Below, piece by piece: positions 46,710 through 56,025 of a DNA stretch of 61,154 nt (position 1 is the first letter of the stretch; each line of letters begins with the position of its first letter). The notes under the pieces are model-generated. The model worked only from the letters and a program-made list of their open reading frames with translations, did not search any database and had not been told where the DNA came from. The DNA is taken from the NCBI GenBank assembly GCA_025517525.1, contig JAOPJZ010000020.1, positions 1-61,154 on the forward strand. Direction: 5' to 3'. Source of the DNA: Natronosalvus hydrolyticus. GTDB taxonomy: Archaea > Halobacteriota > Halobacteria > Halobacteriales > Natrialbaceae. A program made the position numbers and the translations under genes.

Positions 46710-46715
46710 TCGAAA

Positions 46716-47924
46716 GTGCGTGACTCGAGATTCCGAGCGATGTTTACGCGATGGCGGGGATACGGGGCGGTCGCCTTCTCACACCTCTGGTCACAACTGA
46801 CCGGTACCGGTCGAAAGCGCGTCTTACTCAGCATTCTCGGCGTTGCGGTGGCAATCAGTCTCCTCGTCGTGGTCACCGCTGTCGGCGTCGGATTGGCGAC
46901 GAGCACCTCGGTGTACGATGATGACGTCGATTACTGGATCGTCCCGGAGACCGACGGCGGGAGCTCTCCACTGATTGCAACTGACGGGCCGGCCTTCGGA
47001 GGTGCACACGAAACGGCCGCCGAACTCGATTCGCACCCGGACATCGAGTACGTCTCGCCGGTCAAGACCGAGGTGGTCCGGATCGAACACGGCGACCGCT
47101 CGGAGTACGTGCTGGTTATCGGCGTTATTTCGACACCCGGGATCGGTGAGATCGCCGGGCTCGATGCCGAATTACTCTCTCCCAACGACCCCTACTACAC
47201 CCGGGGTGAGTGGACTGGCGAGGTCGTTCTCTCTGACAGTGCTGGGTCGTTACTCGAGGCCGAGGAATCCGATACGCTGCGGGTGGCCGGCAACGAGAAT
47301 TTCACCGTCGTCGGGGTCGACTCGGCGTCAGGGGCACCGACGTTCCCGATTGCACTGGTCCAGTTACACGAACTGCAGGTCCTTACCGGAAGCGACGAGT
47401 ACGACCTGGCCGATCAGTTCGTCGTCGGGACGAACTCACCGTCGGTCAAATCCGATCTGGAAACAGTCTATCCTCAATCGGCCGTTCTCTCACGGACGGA
47501 ACTCACCGCACGTGAGACGATGGATTCCGATTTACCGCTGGCACTATCACTCACCGGATTCGTCGTCGCTGTCGCCATCGGCACGCTCTTCGTGACGACC
47601 ACGATGGGACTGGAACTCGTCGCCGACAGACGGCGGGTGACGACGCTCAACGCGCTTGGGATCTCACTCACCAGCCAGCTACGGCTCGTTGCCATCTGGG
47701 CCCTGGCGACGACGACGGCTGGTGGTCTGCTCGGTGGCATCGCTGGCTTCGCCGCGACCCTCGGCGTCAACGAACTGGCTTTGCGATTTCTCACCAGTGG
47801 CCCGATCGCCCTCGTCCACCCTGGCTTCGTCGTCTACGGCCTCGTGGCCTCGGTGGTGATCGGCGTGCTCACGCTCCCGTTTTTACTCCTGGTCACGAAC
47901 CGACTCGCTCGAGGTGTTCCCTGA
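46716..47924 (+). CDS. FtsX/MacB-type ABC permease 1
   Basis: This 402-residue permease starts at a GTG at 46716 (ATG at 46740 also possible). It has an N-terminal membrane helix (VLLSILGVAVAISLLVVVTAVGVGL), then a large extracytoplasmic MacB-like domain (about 65-260), then three C-terminal helices: ALSLTGFVVAVAIGTLFVTTTMGL, LVAIWALATTTAGGLLGGIAGFAATLG and VVYGLVASVVIGVLTLPFLLLV. This is the FtsX-like permease fold. It is the second gene of the exporter operon and probably pairs with permease 2 as a heterodimer. Confidence 0.86.
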   Translation: MRDSRFRAMFTRWRGYGAVAFSHLWSQLTGTGRKRVLLSILGVAVAISLLVVVTAVGVGLATSTSVYDDDVDYWIVPETDGGSSPLIATDGPAFGGAHETAAELDSHPDIEYVSPVKTEVVRIEHGDRSEYVLVIGVISTPGIGEIAGLDAELLSPNDPYYTRGEWTGEVVLSDSAGSLLEAEESDTLRVAGNENFTVVGVDSASGAPTFPIALVQLHELQVLTGSDEYDLADQFVVGTNSPSVKSDLETVYPQSAVLSRTELTARETMDSDLPLALSLTGFVVAVAIGTLFVTTTMGLELVADRRRVTTLNALGISLTSQLRLVAIWALATTTAGGLLGGIAGFAATLGVNELALRFLTSGPIALVHPGFVVYGLVASVVIGVLTLPFLLLVTNRLARGVP

Positions 47925-47949
47925 TGGCGAGCGAACGAGGTGAGCGCTA

Positions 47950-49179
47950 GTGCGCCGTTTGCTCACTCGTATCTGGGGTGGCCTCACCCTCAGCACTGCC
48001 CAACTTCGACACCATCGGCTCCGACTCGGATTGGCTATCGTCGGGGTTGCACTCGCCGTCCTCGCCGTGACCTTGCTCGCCGGTGCCGGCATCGGCGTCC
48101 TCGAGACGGGTACACAGCAGTTCGAATCCGCCGATCGAGACCTGTGGGTGACGGCTGGCGAGACTCGAATCACCTCTGCTGGCGGTGGCGGGTTCGAGAA
48201 CAGCCTGTATGACTCGCGCTCGGTGGCCGCTGAAATGGAAGCACACGATGGGGTGAGAAACGCCGCCCCACTCGCGTTCGAGACGGTGTACGTTGCGACC
48301 AGCCCCGACGCCGAGTTCCGGACGATCGTTGCGACGGGCGTTCCCGGGAGCGGGGCTTCGGTCACGATCACTGATGGCGAATCGCTTTCCGGTGATCCAC
48401 ACTACGCCGGCGGGACGTACGACGGTGAGCGAACGAACGAGATACTGATCGACGAGGAAACGGCTCGCCAACTCGACGTCGGCGTCGGCGACACGCTGTA
48501 CGTCGGTGGGTCGCTTGCGTCGGCTCGGAACAACGAGATGACGGTCGTCGGTATCTCTCCCACGTTCGAACAGCTCCTCGGAACCCCGACGATCACGGTT
48601 CCGCTGAGTGAACTGCACGCCGTGACGGGCGAAACGGTGTTCGAACCGGCCACGTTCATCACGATCACTCTCGAGGACGACGCCGACGCCGAAGCCGTCC
48701 AGCGCGACCTCGAGGCGTCCTATCCGGAGTACGAAATCAGAACGAATCAGGAACAACTCGAGGCCGTCCTGCAAGAACAGGTGCTCGTCCTCGCGGCTGC
48801 CGGGACGCTCGTGGTACTCGCTATCGGCGCCGGAATTGCGCTCACACTGACGCTGCTCTCGCTCGTCGTCGCCCAGCAACGCAAGACGCTTGCTGCGCTC
48901 AGAGCGATCGGTCTCTCGCCGCTGGTGACCTCCGTTGCCGTTATCTGGCAGGGGGTGACGATCGGACTCCTCGGCGGCCTCCTCGGCCTCGCGCTCACGC
49001 CACCGGCCGTTGCCCTGTTGAATCGACTCGGTGGCGCAGTCGTCGGCTTCGATGACCTGGTTCGGACTGCCACATGGGTCTCATTGGCCGGGCTCTTGAT
49101 CGCCGTCGGCATTGGGACGTTGGCCGCGGCGATCGCCGGTTGGCGAGTTGGACGGACGCCGGTGCTCGAGGATCTGTGA
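47950..49179 (+). CDS. FtsX/MacB-type ABC permease 2
   Basis: This 409-residue permease starts at a GTG at 47950. An N-terminal helix (LGLAIVGVALAVLAVTLLAGAGIGVL), an extracytoplasmic domain (about 55-270) and three C-terminal helices (VLVLAAAGTLVVLAIGAGIALTL, SPLVTSVAVIWQGVTIGLLGGLLGLAL, ATWVSLAGLLIAVGIGTLAAAIAG) give the FtsX/MacB arrangement. It is 25 bp after permease 1 and is related to it but diverged, consistent with a heterodimeric exporter. The last gene of the operon. Confidence 0.86.
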   Translation: MRRLLTRIWGGLTLSTAQLRHHRLRLGLAIVGVALAVLAVTLLAGAGIGVLETGTQQFESADRDLWVTAGETRITSAGGGGFENSLYDSRSVAAEMEAHDGVRNAAPLAFETVYVATSPDAEFRTIVATGVPGSGASVTITDGESLSGDPHYAGGTYDGERTNEILIDEETARQLDVGVGDTLYVGGSLASARNNEMTVVGISPTFEQLLGTPTITVPLSELHAVTGETVFEPATFITITLEDDADAEAVQRDLEASYPEYEIRTNQEQLEAVLQEQVLVLAAAGTLVVLAIGAGIALTLTLLSLVVAQQRKTLAALRAIGLSPLVTSVAVIWQGVTIGLLGGLLGLALTPPAVALLNRLGGAVVGFDDLVRTATWVSLAGLLIAVGIGTLAAAIAGWRVGRTPVLEDL

Positions 49180-49248
49180 ACGACCGTCCCGTCACAAAAC
49201 CACCGCGTGTATTCTTCACTAACCGATCGACCTGAACGGGGAAGCTCC

Positions 49249-49284
49249 TGCTCAGCCCCTGCAGATTGCTCAGCCCTTGCAGAT
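49249..49284. repeat. 18-bp tandem repeat, two copies
   Basis: TGCTCAGCCCCTGCAGAT at 49249-49266 is followed directly by TGCTCAGCCCTTGCAGAT at 49267-49284, with one difference. It lies in the 258-bp gap between the exporter operon and the flavoprotein gene. No function can be assigned. Confidence 0.7.
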
Positions 49285-49437
49285 CTGTCATAGAGTGATT
49301 CTATGTGGATGTGTCGTATAGAGTAATTCATAAAATGACAGGAACTAGTAACCAGTTCGAAACCGAAGAGGGACAGATCAGTAAGGATTCTTCCGGGAGC
49401 GACCACACTGAGCGTCCGACTATCGGAGTGATTCGAC

Positions 49438-50844
49438 GTGAAGACGGTTAAGACGGATTACCTGGTGGTGGGTGCCGGGGCGTCGGGGATGGCGTTTACT
49501 GATACGCTGATCGACGAGTCGGACGCCGATGTCGTGATGGTGGATCGGCGGGCGAATCCGGGTGGCCACTGGAACGACGCCTATCCGTTCGTGCGGCTCC
49601 ACCAGCCATCTGCGGTCTACGGGGTCAACTCGCGGCAACTCGGCAATGACACGATTGACGAGGTCGGCCCCAACGAGGGGTTCTACGAGCGGGCAACCGG
49701 CGCGGAGATCTGTGGCTACTACCGCCGCGTGCTGGACGAGGAGCTGCTCGGATCGGGACAGGTCCGCTTTTTCGGCATGTCCAACTACATCGGTCCCAAT
49801 GCTGGTCGCTATCGGTTCGAGTCGCGACTGACTGGCGAGACGACCGAGGTGCAGGTCAGACGCCGGATCGTGGACGCTACGTACGTGGAATCGTCCATTC
49901 CCGCAACTCATACGCCACCGTTCGAGGCCGACCCGGACGTGCGGCTGGTCACCCCCAACGAGCTCGTCGAGCTCACCGACCCAGCTGAGGGGTTCACTGT
50001 TATCGGGGCGGGGAAGACGTCCATGGACACCTGCGGCTGGCTGCTAAACCACGGCGTTCCACCGGCGGAGATCCGGTGGATTCGACCACACGACCCGTGG
50101 ACGCTCCCAAGGCGTCATATGCAAACCCTGGAGCTGGTGCCGTGGTTAATGGAGTGGGTTTCGCTGAGAACGGAAGCCGCCGCGAAGGCCGAAGACGTCC
50201 CCGACTTTTTCCGACGGCTTGAAGCCAGCGGGCTGGTCGTCCCGCTCGACCCCGAGATCGAACCTGAAACCTATCGTGGGGCGATCCTCAGCCAGGACGA
50301 ACGCAACGACCTGCGTCAGATCCGCAACGTCATCCGCAAGGGATACGTCCAGCGTCTTGACGACGACCGAATCGTGCTCGACGATGGGACCGTGCCCACC
50401 GACCCACAGCATGTGCACGTCGACTGCACCGCCCACGGAGTCAAGACACCCCCGACGAGGCCCGTCTTCGAGCCCGGCCGAATCGCCCTGCAGTATATCG
50501 AGACCCCTGTTTCGTTCAGCGCCGCTATCATCGCCTACATCGAGGCGACCCGCAACGACGATGCGGAGAAAAACCGGCTGTGTCCGCCCACTTCCTTTCC
50601 CAGCGACGCGGAGGACATGATTCGATATACCCTCGTCGGCCAACGGGCTCGCGCTGCGTGGCGAGAGGAACCCGACATCCAGGACTGGCTTCAACACTGT
50701 CGGATCGGCTTCGTTCAGGGTATCGACGATCACTTCGATGACCCACGCATGCAGGACGCCCTCGAGCGGATCGATGAACACCGCGAACCGGCGATTGCCA
50801 ACCTTGAGCGACTCAAAGAACTCGCCGAGTCCTCCACCTCCTGA
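49438..50844 (+). CDS. FAD/NAD(P)-binding oxidoreductase, monooxygenase-like
   Basis: This 468-residue protein starts at a GTG. The N-terminal dinucleotide-binding loop is VVGAGASGMAFTDTL (about 10-24), followed by VDRRANPGGHWNDAYPFVRLHQPSA, the GG-W motif region of flavin monooxygenases. A second Rossmann loop, FTVIGAGKTSMDTCGWLL, lies at about 185-205 and would bind NADPH. It probably uses NADPH and FAD to oxidise an organic substrate, but the substrate is unknown. The gene stands alone, more than 250 bp from the exporter operon and 175 bp from the next gene. The style resembles bacterial homologues, so horizontal origin is possible. Confidence 0.78.
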   Translation: MKTVKTDYLVVGAGASGMAFTDTLIDESDADVVMVDRRANPGGHWNDAYPFVRLHQPSAVYGVNSRQLGNDTIDEVGPNEGFYERATGAEICGYYRRVLDEELLGSGQVRFFGMSNYIGPNAGRYRFESRLTGETTEVQVRRRIVDATYVESSIPATHTPPFEADPDVRLVTPNELVELTDPAEGFTVIGAGKTSMDTCGWLLNHGVPPAEIRWIRPHDPWTLPRRHMQTLELVPWLMEWVSLRTEAAAKAEDVPDFFRRLEASGLVVPLDPEIEPETYRGAILSQDERNDLRQIRNVIRKGYVQRLDDDRIVLDDGTVPTDPQHVHVDCTAHGVKTPPTRPVFEPGRIALQYIETPVSFSAAIIAYIEATRNDDAEKNRLCPPTSFPSDAEDMIRYTLVGQRARAAWREEPDIQDWLQHCRIGFVQGIDDHFDDPRMQDALERIDEHREPAIANLERLKELAESSTS

Positions 50845-51019
50845 ACGATCCTTCAAGGATCTACCTGTTCGGGCTTGCGTCTCAACGAGCTACCGAACTG
50901 TTGTCAGAAGTGGGTTGCAACCATCAGACAACGCAGATCTGTATCAACACTCGTCAGATCGATTGTTAGATCTCTGCGGAAGGACCATCCTTTTACCTCC
51001 CAGTGTCGTCGGTAGCGCC

Positions 51020-51343
51020 GTGGGACGTTATTTACCAGGCGAACACGATTCGTTTCTGAAATGCGATACCCCTCGATGTGGGGCGAACAACGCGCCGGAA
51101 GGAACGACAGCCTACGACAACGAGTGCTGGCGCTGTGGTGAACCCTTAGGCGGGAAGCCCGAACCGGGGGACGAACTGACGGTTGACATCGTCGACGAGA
51201 AACACGATGGAACGCTCGTGTGCAAAACAGAGAGCGGGTTCGTCCTCTTTCTCGAGGAGGAAACGGCTTCGCCCCTCCAGGCCAGGGTCCGGGTCGTCTC
51301 CGTCGACGATACTCATGGTCAGGCGGAACTGCTCGAGTCGTGA
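51020..51343 (+). CDS. Small zinc-ribbon/TRAM-like protein
   Basis: This protein of about 107 residues starts at a GTG (51020); the longer open frame upstream lacks coding character. An N-terminal zinc-ribbon-like part has KCDTPRCGAN and ECWRCGEPL (two Cys pairs). The C-terminal half, LTVDIVDEKHDGTLVCKTESGFVLFLEEETASPLQARVRVVSVDDTHGQAEL, looks like a small OB/TRAM-like beta barrel that could bind nucleic acid. The exact role is unknown. The start is uncertain: the frame has no ATG near the zinc ribbon. Confidence 0.65.
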   Translation: MGRYLPGEHDSFLKCDTPRCGANNAPEGTTAYDNECWRCGEPLGGKPEPGDELTVDIVDEKHDGTLVCKTESGFVLFLEEETASPLQARVRVVSVDDTHGQAELLES

Positions 51344-51391
51344 ACGCGAGCACTCGTTCGTGCGGCCCTCGAACTGCGGCCCGCCGCCCGG

Positions 51392-52204
51392 TCATAGGCC
51401 CAGTGCGTCGCGCGCTCGAGAGACCAACCCTCGACGAAGCGAATCGATCTGTGCCATCTCCTGGTCGGTCACGGTGAAATCAAAGACATCCAGATTCGCC
51501 TCGAGATGCTCACGACTCGAGGCCTTGGGAATCGCGATGACGCCATCCTGCTGGACGAGCCAGCGAAGGGCCACCTGTGCGGGAGATTTGCCGTAGCGGT
51601 CACCAATCTCTTCGAGCGTGTCGTCCTCCAGCACCTTACCTTTCACAAGTGGGCTGTAGGCGGTGAGTAGCACGTCCTGGTCGCGACAGTACTCGAGGAG
51701 GGCATCCCGATCGACGTAGGGGTTGTACTCGACCTGATTCGTCAGTATCGGCGTTCTCGAGGCGGCTATCGCTTCCTCGAGCTGTGTCACCGAGAAGTTG
51801 CTCACGCCGACGTGTCGAACCAGTCCCTCCGCTTGCAGGTGATTCATTGCCTCGAGCGTTTGCTCGACCGGCACGTTCTCGTTCGGCCAGTGAATCAACA
51901 ACAGGTCGACGTACTCGAGGTCGAGTGCCTCGAGGCTGTTCGTGAACGAACGGTGTACGGCTTCGGCTTCGAGGTTCGTCTTCCACACCTTGGTCGTCAC
52001 GAACAGGGCCTCACGGGGCACGGTGGCTGCGTCGATTGCCGCCCCGATTTCGGCCTGATTCTCGTAGAACTCTGCAGTGTCGATGTGTCGATAGCCAATC
52101 TCGAGTGCGGTCTGTACTGTCTCGCGACACTCGCTTCCTCGAAGCCGATACGTCCCGAGACCGATGGCTGGTACGGCTTCGCCACGAACGGAGGCGTACT
52201 CCAT
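51392..52204 (-). CDS. Aldo/keto reductase
   Basis: This 270-residue NADPH-dependent carbonyl reductase starts at the ATG at 52204 (MEYASVRGEAVPAIGLGTYRL). Catalytic residues are all visible: Asp in HIDTAEFYENQ with the Tyr, Lys in FVTTKVWK, and His in LLLIHWPNE. The NADPH-binding end has IAIPKASSREHLEANLDVFDF. It resembles the 2,5-diketo-gluconate reductase subgroup. Substrate unknown. It is monocistronic and convergent with the zinc-ribbon gene. Confidence 0.9.
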   Translation of the reverse strand: MEYASVRGEAVPAIGLGTYRLRGSECRETVQTALEIGYRHIDTAEFYENQAEIGAAIDAATVPREALFVTTKVWKTNLEAEAVHRSFTNSLEALDLEYVDLLLIHWPNENVPVEQTLEAMNHLQAEGLVRHVGVSNFSVTQLEEAIAASRTPILTNQVEYNPYVDRDALLEYCRDQDVLLTAYSPLVKGKVLEDDTLEEIGDRYGKSPAQVALRWLVQQDGVIAIPKASSREHLEANLDVFDFTVTDQEMAQIDSLRRGLVSRARDALGL

Positions 52205-52469
52205 AGCGAGTGGACACCGTCGAAGGCCATGAATCGAAGGGGCTGTTTGACCACACACAACTCCTGTCGACGGGTCGGGACGATCAACGGAAGCACGCTC
52301 GAGATTTCAGTCTACAAATAAGCAAGGCGATTCACTCGAGGTGCTAGCCTTCTGGAGGTGACCATCCACTCGAGTCCCATTCTTCAACCGGTGACTGTCG
52401 AGCTTTTTGACCCGTTGGTACGGTGTATTTGGGTCTCTCGTCCGTACAACGAGTACTACGATTTCACCC

Positions 52470-53090
52470 ATGATGCCCTGGGAACACGCTATCGTCGGCT
52501 ACATTGCATACTCGTTATTCACGCATATCGTCTATCGGTCAGGCCCTACGGGGGCTGAAACGGTCGTCGTGCTGTTTGCCTCGGTGTTACCTGATATCAT
52601 CGACAAACCCCTCGCCTGGGAGTACGGCGTTTTCTCGAGTGGGTATGCACTCGGGCACTCGATTTTCTTCGCGGTTCCGCTCAGCACCGCTGTTTTCCTT
52701 CTCACGCTGGCCGTCGGTCGGCCACGATTCGGATGGTCGTTCGGGATTGGCTACCTGCTCCATCTGCCCGCGGATGTCATCCCGATATACGTCCGGGAGG
52801 GGCGGATGCCAATTGATCGGATACTGTGGCCGATGAGCTCGCTCGATGGACGGAGTAATGTCGGCTTCACCGAGGCGTTTGCTGCTTCCAACGACCAGTA
52901 CCTCCAGTCGCTGACTGAAATTAACCAATCGCCATACATGCAAGCGGTTGTCCTCTTGATGATCGGCGGCTTTCTTCTCTGGGTGTACGACGGCATGCCC
53001 ATCGTTCGCGAAGGGTATCTCACACTCCGTCAGGCGATAGTCTGGTCAACCCGGAGAATCAGGAAATACTGGCGCGGGGACTCGACGTGA
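52470..53090 (+). CDS. DUF457-type membrane-bound metal-dependent hydrolase
   Basis: This protein of about 206 residues starts MMPWEHAIVGYIAYSLFTHI. The EHAIVGY histidine, SVLPDIIDKP (DxxD-like), GHSIFFAVPLS and YLLHLPADVIPIY give the histidine/aspartate pattern of DUF457/YdjM-type membrane hydrolases. Four to five membrane helices are seen. Function unclear; proteins of this family are often annotated as metal-dependent hydrolases. I used the ATG at 52470; an in-frame upstream ATG at 52407 lacks support. Confidence 0.75.
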   Translation: MMPWEHAIVGYIAYSLFTHIVYRSGPTGAETVVVLFASVLPDIIDKPLAWEYGVFSSGYALGHSIFFAVPLSTAVFLLTLAVGRPRFGWSFGIGYLLHLPADVIPIYVREGRMPIDRILWPMSSLDGRSNVGFTEAFAASNDQYLQSLTEINQSPYMQAVVLLMIGGFLLWVYDGMPIVREGYLTLRQAIVWSTRRIRKYWRGDST

Positions 53091-53615
53091 GCGCACGAAC
53101 TCTCTCACATTCGGAGGGCACAACCGATGCTTTCGATCCCTGAACTCGAGGGAACCGAGATAATCCTCGATTACGGGGCCTCGAGGTTGCTCTCGAATAG
53201 CAAAACCGACTCGCTGGCGAGATGCCTGTCACGGTCGTTGACGGTCAGTAAAGCGTTTACTGAGGCCAGGAAACCGATTTTCTGTCGAATTCACTCGGTT
53301 CTCGAGGCTCGCCAAACGTTCTCGAGTGGTGCCTCGAGCAACCAGCCCGCTCGGATTTCGCCGTCCATGTGACTCGGGATTCGGCGTCCGCTTCTGCGTA
53401 TTGCGGCCGTATGCCGACAGGAACCGCTAGACAGATTGTGGATTAATCAGTGCAACGGTCGACGCCGCTTATACCGGGCTCTGTCCTTCGTGGCAGAATA
53501 TGGGCGACGGATCGACACGGAGAGAGACACGAGGCGGGCACCCGATCGAGTGCGAAACAACGAACCGGGAGAGCGACTGGTTCGCTGCCTCGAGCGTTCC
53601 TTCGGGGCCTAATCC
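53091..53615. other. 525-bp gap before cassette B, with a 19-bp palindrome
   Basis: There is no convincing gene; an 81-codon ORF at 53127 is Ser/Arg-rich with no features and is probably chance. TCAGTAAA-GCG-TTTACTGA at 53245-53263 is a perfect palindrome with 8-bp arms. CTTATA near 53469 may be a TATA element for cassette B. CTCGAG or near matches occur about five times. Confidence 0.45.
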
Positions 53616-55007
53616 ATGAGTGACGCCATCACCCACGACACAGATGGCGTCTACGATGCCTACCGTTCGACGGACCGGTTACGGGAAGCGTTCACCAGTG
53701 GTGAGCTTCCCGTCTCGGTCTACGGGCTCGGAAAGATGGGACTGCCCCTGGCTGCCGTCTTCGCTGACGTGACGGGGAACGTCCGTGGCGTCGATATTGA
53801 CCCGACCGTTGTCGACGCTATCAACGACGGTACGTGCCACGTCAAGCGAGAGCCAGGGCTGCCATCGTTAGTCGAGCGAACGGTGGCGAACGAGGCGCTG
53901 GGTGCGACGACGGACCCACGAGACGCCGCGAGGGAGGGGACGATTCACGTCATCATCGTCCCCACGCCGATCACGGACGATAACGAACCCGACCTGTCGA
54001 TACTGGATACTGTCGTCGAGGATATCGGTCGTGGGCTCGAGGCGGGTGACCTCGTTCTCGTCGAGTGTACCGTCCCACCACGGACGACCATCGATAGGAT
54101 CGTTCCACGCCTCGAAGGGTCTTCCGACCTCACACGCGGCGAGTTCGGTGTTGCCGTCTGTCCCGAACGCACCTCGAGCGGCCGTGCGCTGGAGGATATT
54201 CGTGGTGCGTATCCGAAAGTCGTCGGTGGTATCGACGAGGAGACGACGCGTGTTGCAGCGGCCATTTACGATACTATCAACGATACTGGCGTCATCCCCG
54301 TTGCCGACGCGACGACTGCGGAGGCGGTGAAGGTATTCGAAGGCGTCTACCGCGATGTCAACATCGCGTTGGCGAACGAACTCGCGACGTTTACCGATGA
54401 ACTCGGTATCGACGTTCGCGAGGCGATCGACGTCGCCAACACCCAACCGTACTGTGACATCCACGACCCGGGTCCTGGCGTCGGCGGCCACTGCATTCCG
54501 TTCTATCCGTACTTCCTGATCGACCCCTTCGAGACGGACGCACCGTTGCTCGAGACGGCTCGAGGCGTGAACGACTCGATGCCCGGCTTTACCGTCGAGA
54601 AACTTCGGGAAGGACTCGAGGTGATTGGACGCACGCTCACGGACGCTACTGTGCTGGTGCTCGGACTAACCTATCGGCCGGGCGTTGAGGAGATTCAGGC
54701 TTCGCCCTCGCTCACTATCGCAGAGCGACTCTCGCAGGCGGGGTCAGAAGTGTACGGCGTCGACCCAATGCTCGAGTCAGCCGAGGAATTTGCGCTCGAA
54801 CTGATTACGCTCGAGGATAGCTACGAACGAACGTTCGACGGCGTCATCCTAGTCACGCCACACGAGGAGTTCGAGACAATTCGGTGGTCGACGCTCGCTT
54901 CCGACGATCGGACGGTCGTCATCGATGGGCGAGATTCGATCGAATCGGCTGTGCTCGAGTCGGCTGCACAGCGCGTCTACACTATTGGAGGTGGCCACAA
55001 TGTATAG
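53616..55007 (+). CDS. UDP-N-acetyl-D-mannosamine dehydrogenase-like protein, cassette B
   Basis: This 463-residue NAD-dependent nucleotide-sugar dehydrogenase has a Rossmann loop VYGLGKMGLPLAAVFA (35-50) after a 30-residue extension, IIVPTPITDDNEPDL (113-127), ECTVPPRTT, VAVCPERTSSGRALED (179-194), EAVKVFEGVYRDVNIALANE, and the catalytic Cys C293 in GPGVGGHCIPFYPYFL. The CPER and GPGVGGHCI wording resembles WecC-type UDP-ManNAc dehydrogenases, so it may make UDP-ManNAcA. It is clearly a different subgroup from the cassette A dehydrogenase. Its stop overlaps the GT2 start by 8 bp (ATGTATAG). Confidence 0.88.
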   Translation: MSDAITHDTDGVYDAYRSTDRLREAFTSGELPVSVYGLGKMGLPLAAVFADVTGNVRGVDIDPTVVDAINDGTCHVKREPGLPSLVERTVANEALGATTDPRDAAREGTIHVIIVPTPITDDNEPDLSILDTVVEDIGRGLEAGDLVLVECTVPPRTTIDRIVPRLEGSSDLTRGEFGVAVCPERTSSGRALEDIRGAYPKVVGGIDEETTRVAAAIYDTINDTGVIPVADATTAEAVKVFEGVYRDVNIALANELATFTDELGIDVREAIDVANTQPYCDIHDPGPGVGGHCIPFYPYFLIDPFETDAPLLETARGVNDSMPGFTVEKLREGLEVIGRTLTDATVLVLGLTYRPGVEEIQASPSLTIAERLSQAGSEVYGVDPMLESAEEFALELITLEDSYERTFDGVILVTPHEEFETIRWSTLASDDRTVVIDGRDSIESAVLESAAQRVYTIGGGHNV

Positions 55008-56025
55008 AGAGCACACTGTCGGCGTGGTCGTTCCAGCGTACAACGAGGAGGGATTCGTCGGAGAGGTCATCGAAACCGTGCCAGCGTTTGTCGACCGCAT
55101 ATACGTTATCGACGACGGCTCGACGGACGACACCTGGGCGGAGATTCAACAAGCTGCCAGCCGCGTCAACGAGCACGCACTGGTCGTCGACACACACGAG
55201 GTCACCTCGACCGACGGCGGACTGGCGTTCGATCAACGGGTCGTCCCTATCCAACACGAGGAAAACCGTGGCGTTGGTGGCGCGATCAAAACCGGCTATC
55301 AGCATTCGCTCGAGGACGAAATCGATATTACGGCCGTCATGGGCGGTGACGGCCAGATGGATCCCGAACTCCTCCCGCGATTTCTCGATCCGATCGTCGA
55401 GGGCCAGGCAGACTACACCAAAGGAAACCGCTTGCTGTACAAGGAGTACCGTCACGGGATGTCTTCCTGGCGGTTCCTGGGCAACTCGGTACTCACCTTC
55501 CTGACCAAAATCGCCTCGGGCTACTGGAAGATGATGGACCCACAGAACGGCTACACGGCCATCTCGAGACACGCCCTCGAGAACGTCGGTATCGACGAGT
55601 TGTACGAGTACTACGGCTACTGCAACGATCTACTTGTTAAGCTGAACGCCAAAGGCATGCGCGTCGCCGACGTCGCAATGCCAGCCCAGTACGGCGACGA
55701 GAAATCGCACATCGAGTACCCGACCTACATCCGAAAGGTTTCGGGGATGTTACTCCGGAACTTCCTGTGGCGACTCAAAACTCGGCATCTGGTACTCGAC
55801 TTCCATCCGCTCGCACTGTTTTACCTGTTCGGGGCGGTCGCAGCGACGTTTGGGACGATTGGGGTGAGTTGGTCTATTTATTCGTGGAAACGACTCGAGA
55901 ACCCACTGTTCGTCCGAATCGCGCTTAGTGGACTGCTGTTTACGACGGGCAGTATGTTCCTGATGTTCGCGATGCTGTTCGATATGCAGGCGAATGAGGC
56001 TCGGGAGGTGCAGGTGTATGACTGA
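55000..56025 (+). CDS. GT2 family glycosyltransferase, membrane-anchored, cassette B
   Basis: This 341-residue paralogue of the cassette A GT2 enzyme shares MYRxHxVGVVxPAYNEEGFVG, GNRLLYKEYR, SGYWK-MDPQNGYTAIS, YEYYGYCNDLLVKLNAKGM, and the two C-terminal membrane helices. In the metal-binding block DGDGQMD of cassette A becomes GGDGQMD here (115-121), a form also seen in other dolichol-phosphate-type GT2 enzymes. It lacks the insert of the cassette A protein. The start at 55000 overlaps the dehydrogenase stop. It is followed by an 8-bp overlap (ATGACTGA) with the deacetylase, the same coupling as in cassette A. Confidence 0.88.
   Translation: MYREHTVGVVVPAYNEEGFVGEVIETVPAFVDRIYVIDDGSTDDTWAEIQQAASRVNEHALVVDTHEVTSTDGGLAFDQRVVPIQHEENRGVGGAIKTGYQHSLEDEIDITAVMGGDGQMDPELLPRFLDPIVEGQADYTKGNRLLYKEYRHGMSSWRFLGNSVLTFLTKIASGYWKMMDPQNGYTAISRHALENVGIDELYEYYGYCNDLLVKLNAKGMRVADVAMPAQYGDEKSHIEYPTYIRKVSGMLLRNFLWRLKTRHLVLDFHPLALFYLFGAVAATFGTIGVSWSIYSWKRLENPLFVRIALSGLLFTTGSMFLMFAMLFDMQANEAREVQVYD

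Noticed and set aside
50738..51019. Upstream extension of the zinc-ribbon protein
   Set aside because: The added 94 residues overlap the flavoprotein gene and intergenic DNA and show no coding character; the GTG at 51020 fits better.
53127..53372. 81-codon plus-strand ORF
   Set aside because: Ser/Arg-rich, no domain, no supporting start context; likely chance in a GC-rich gap.
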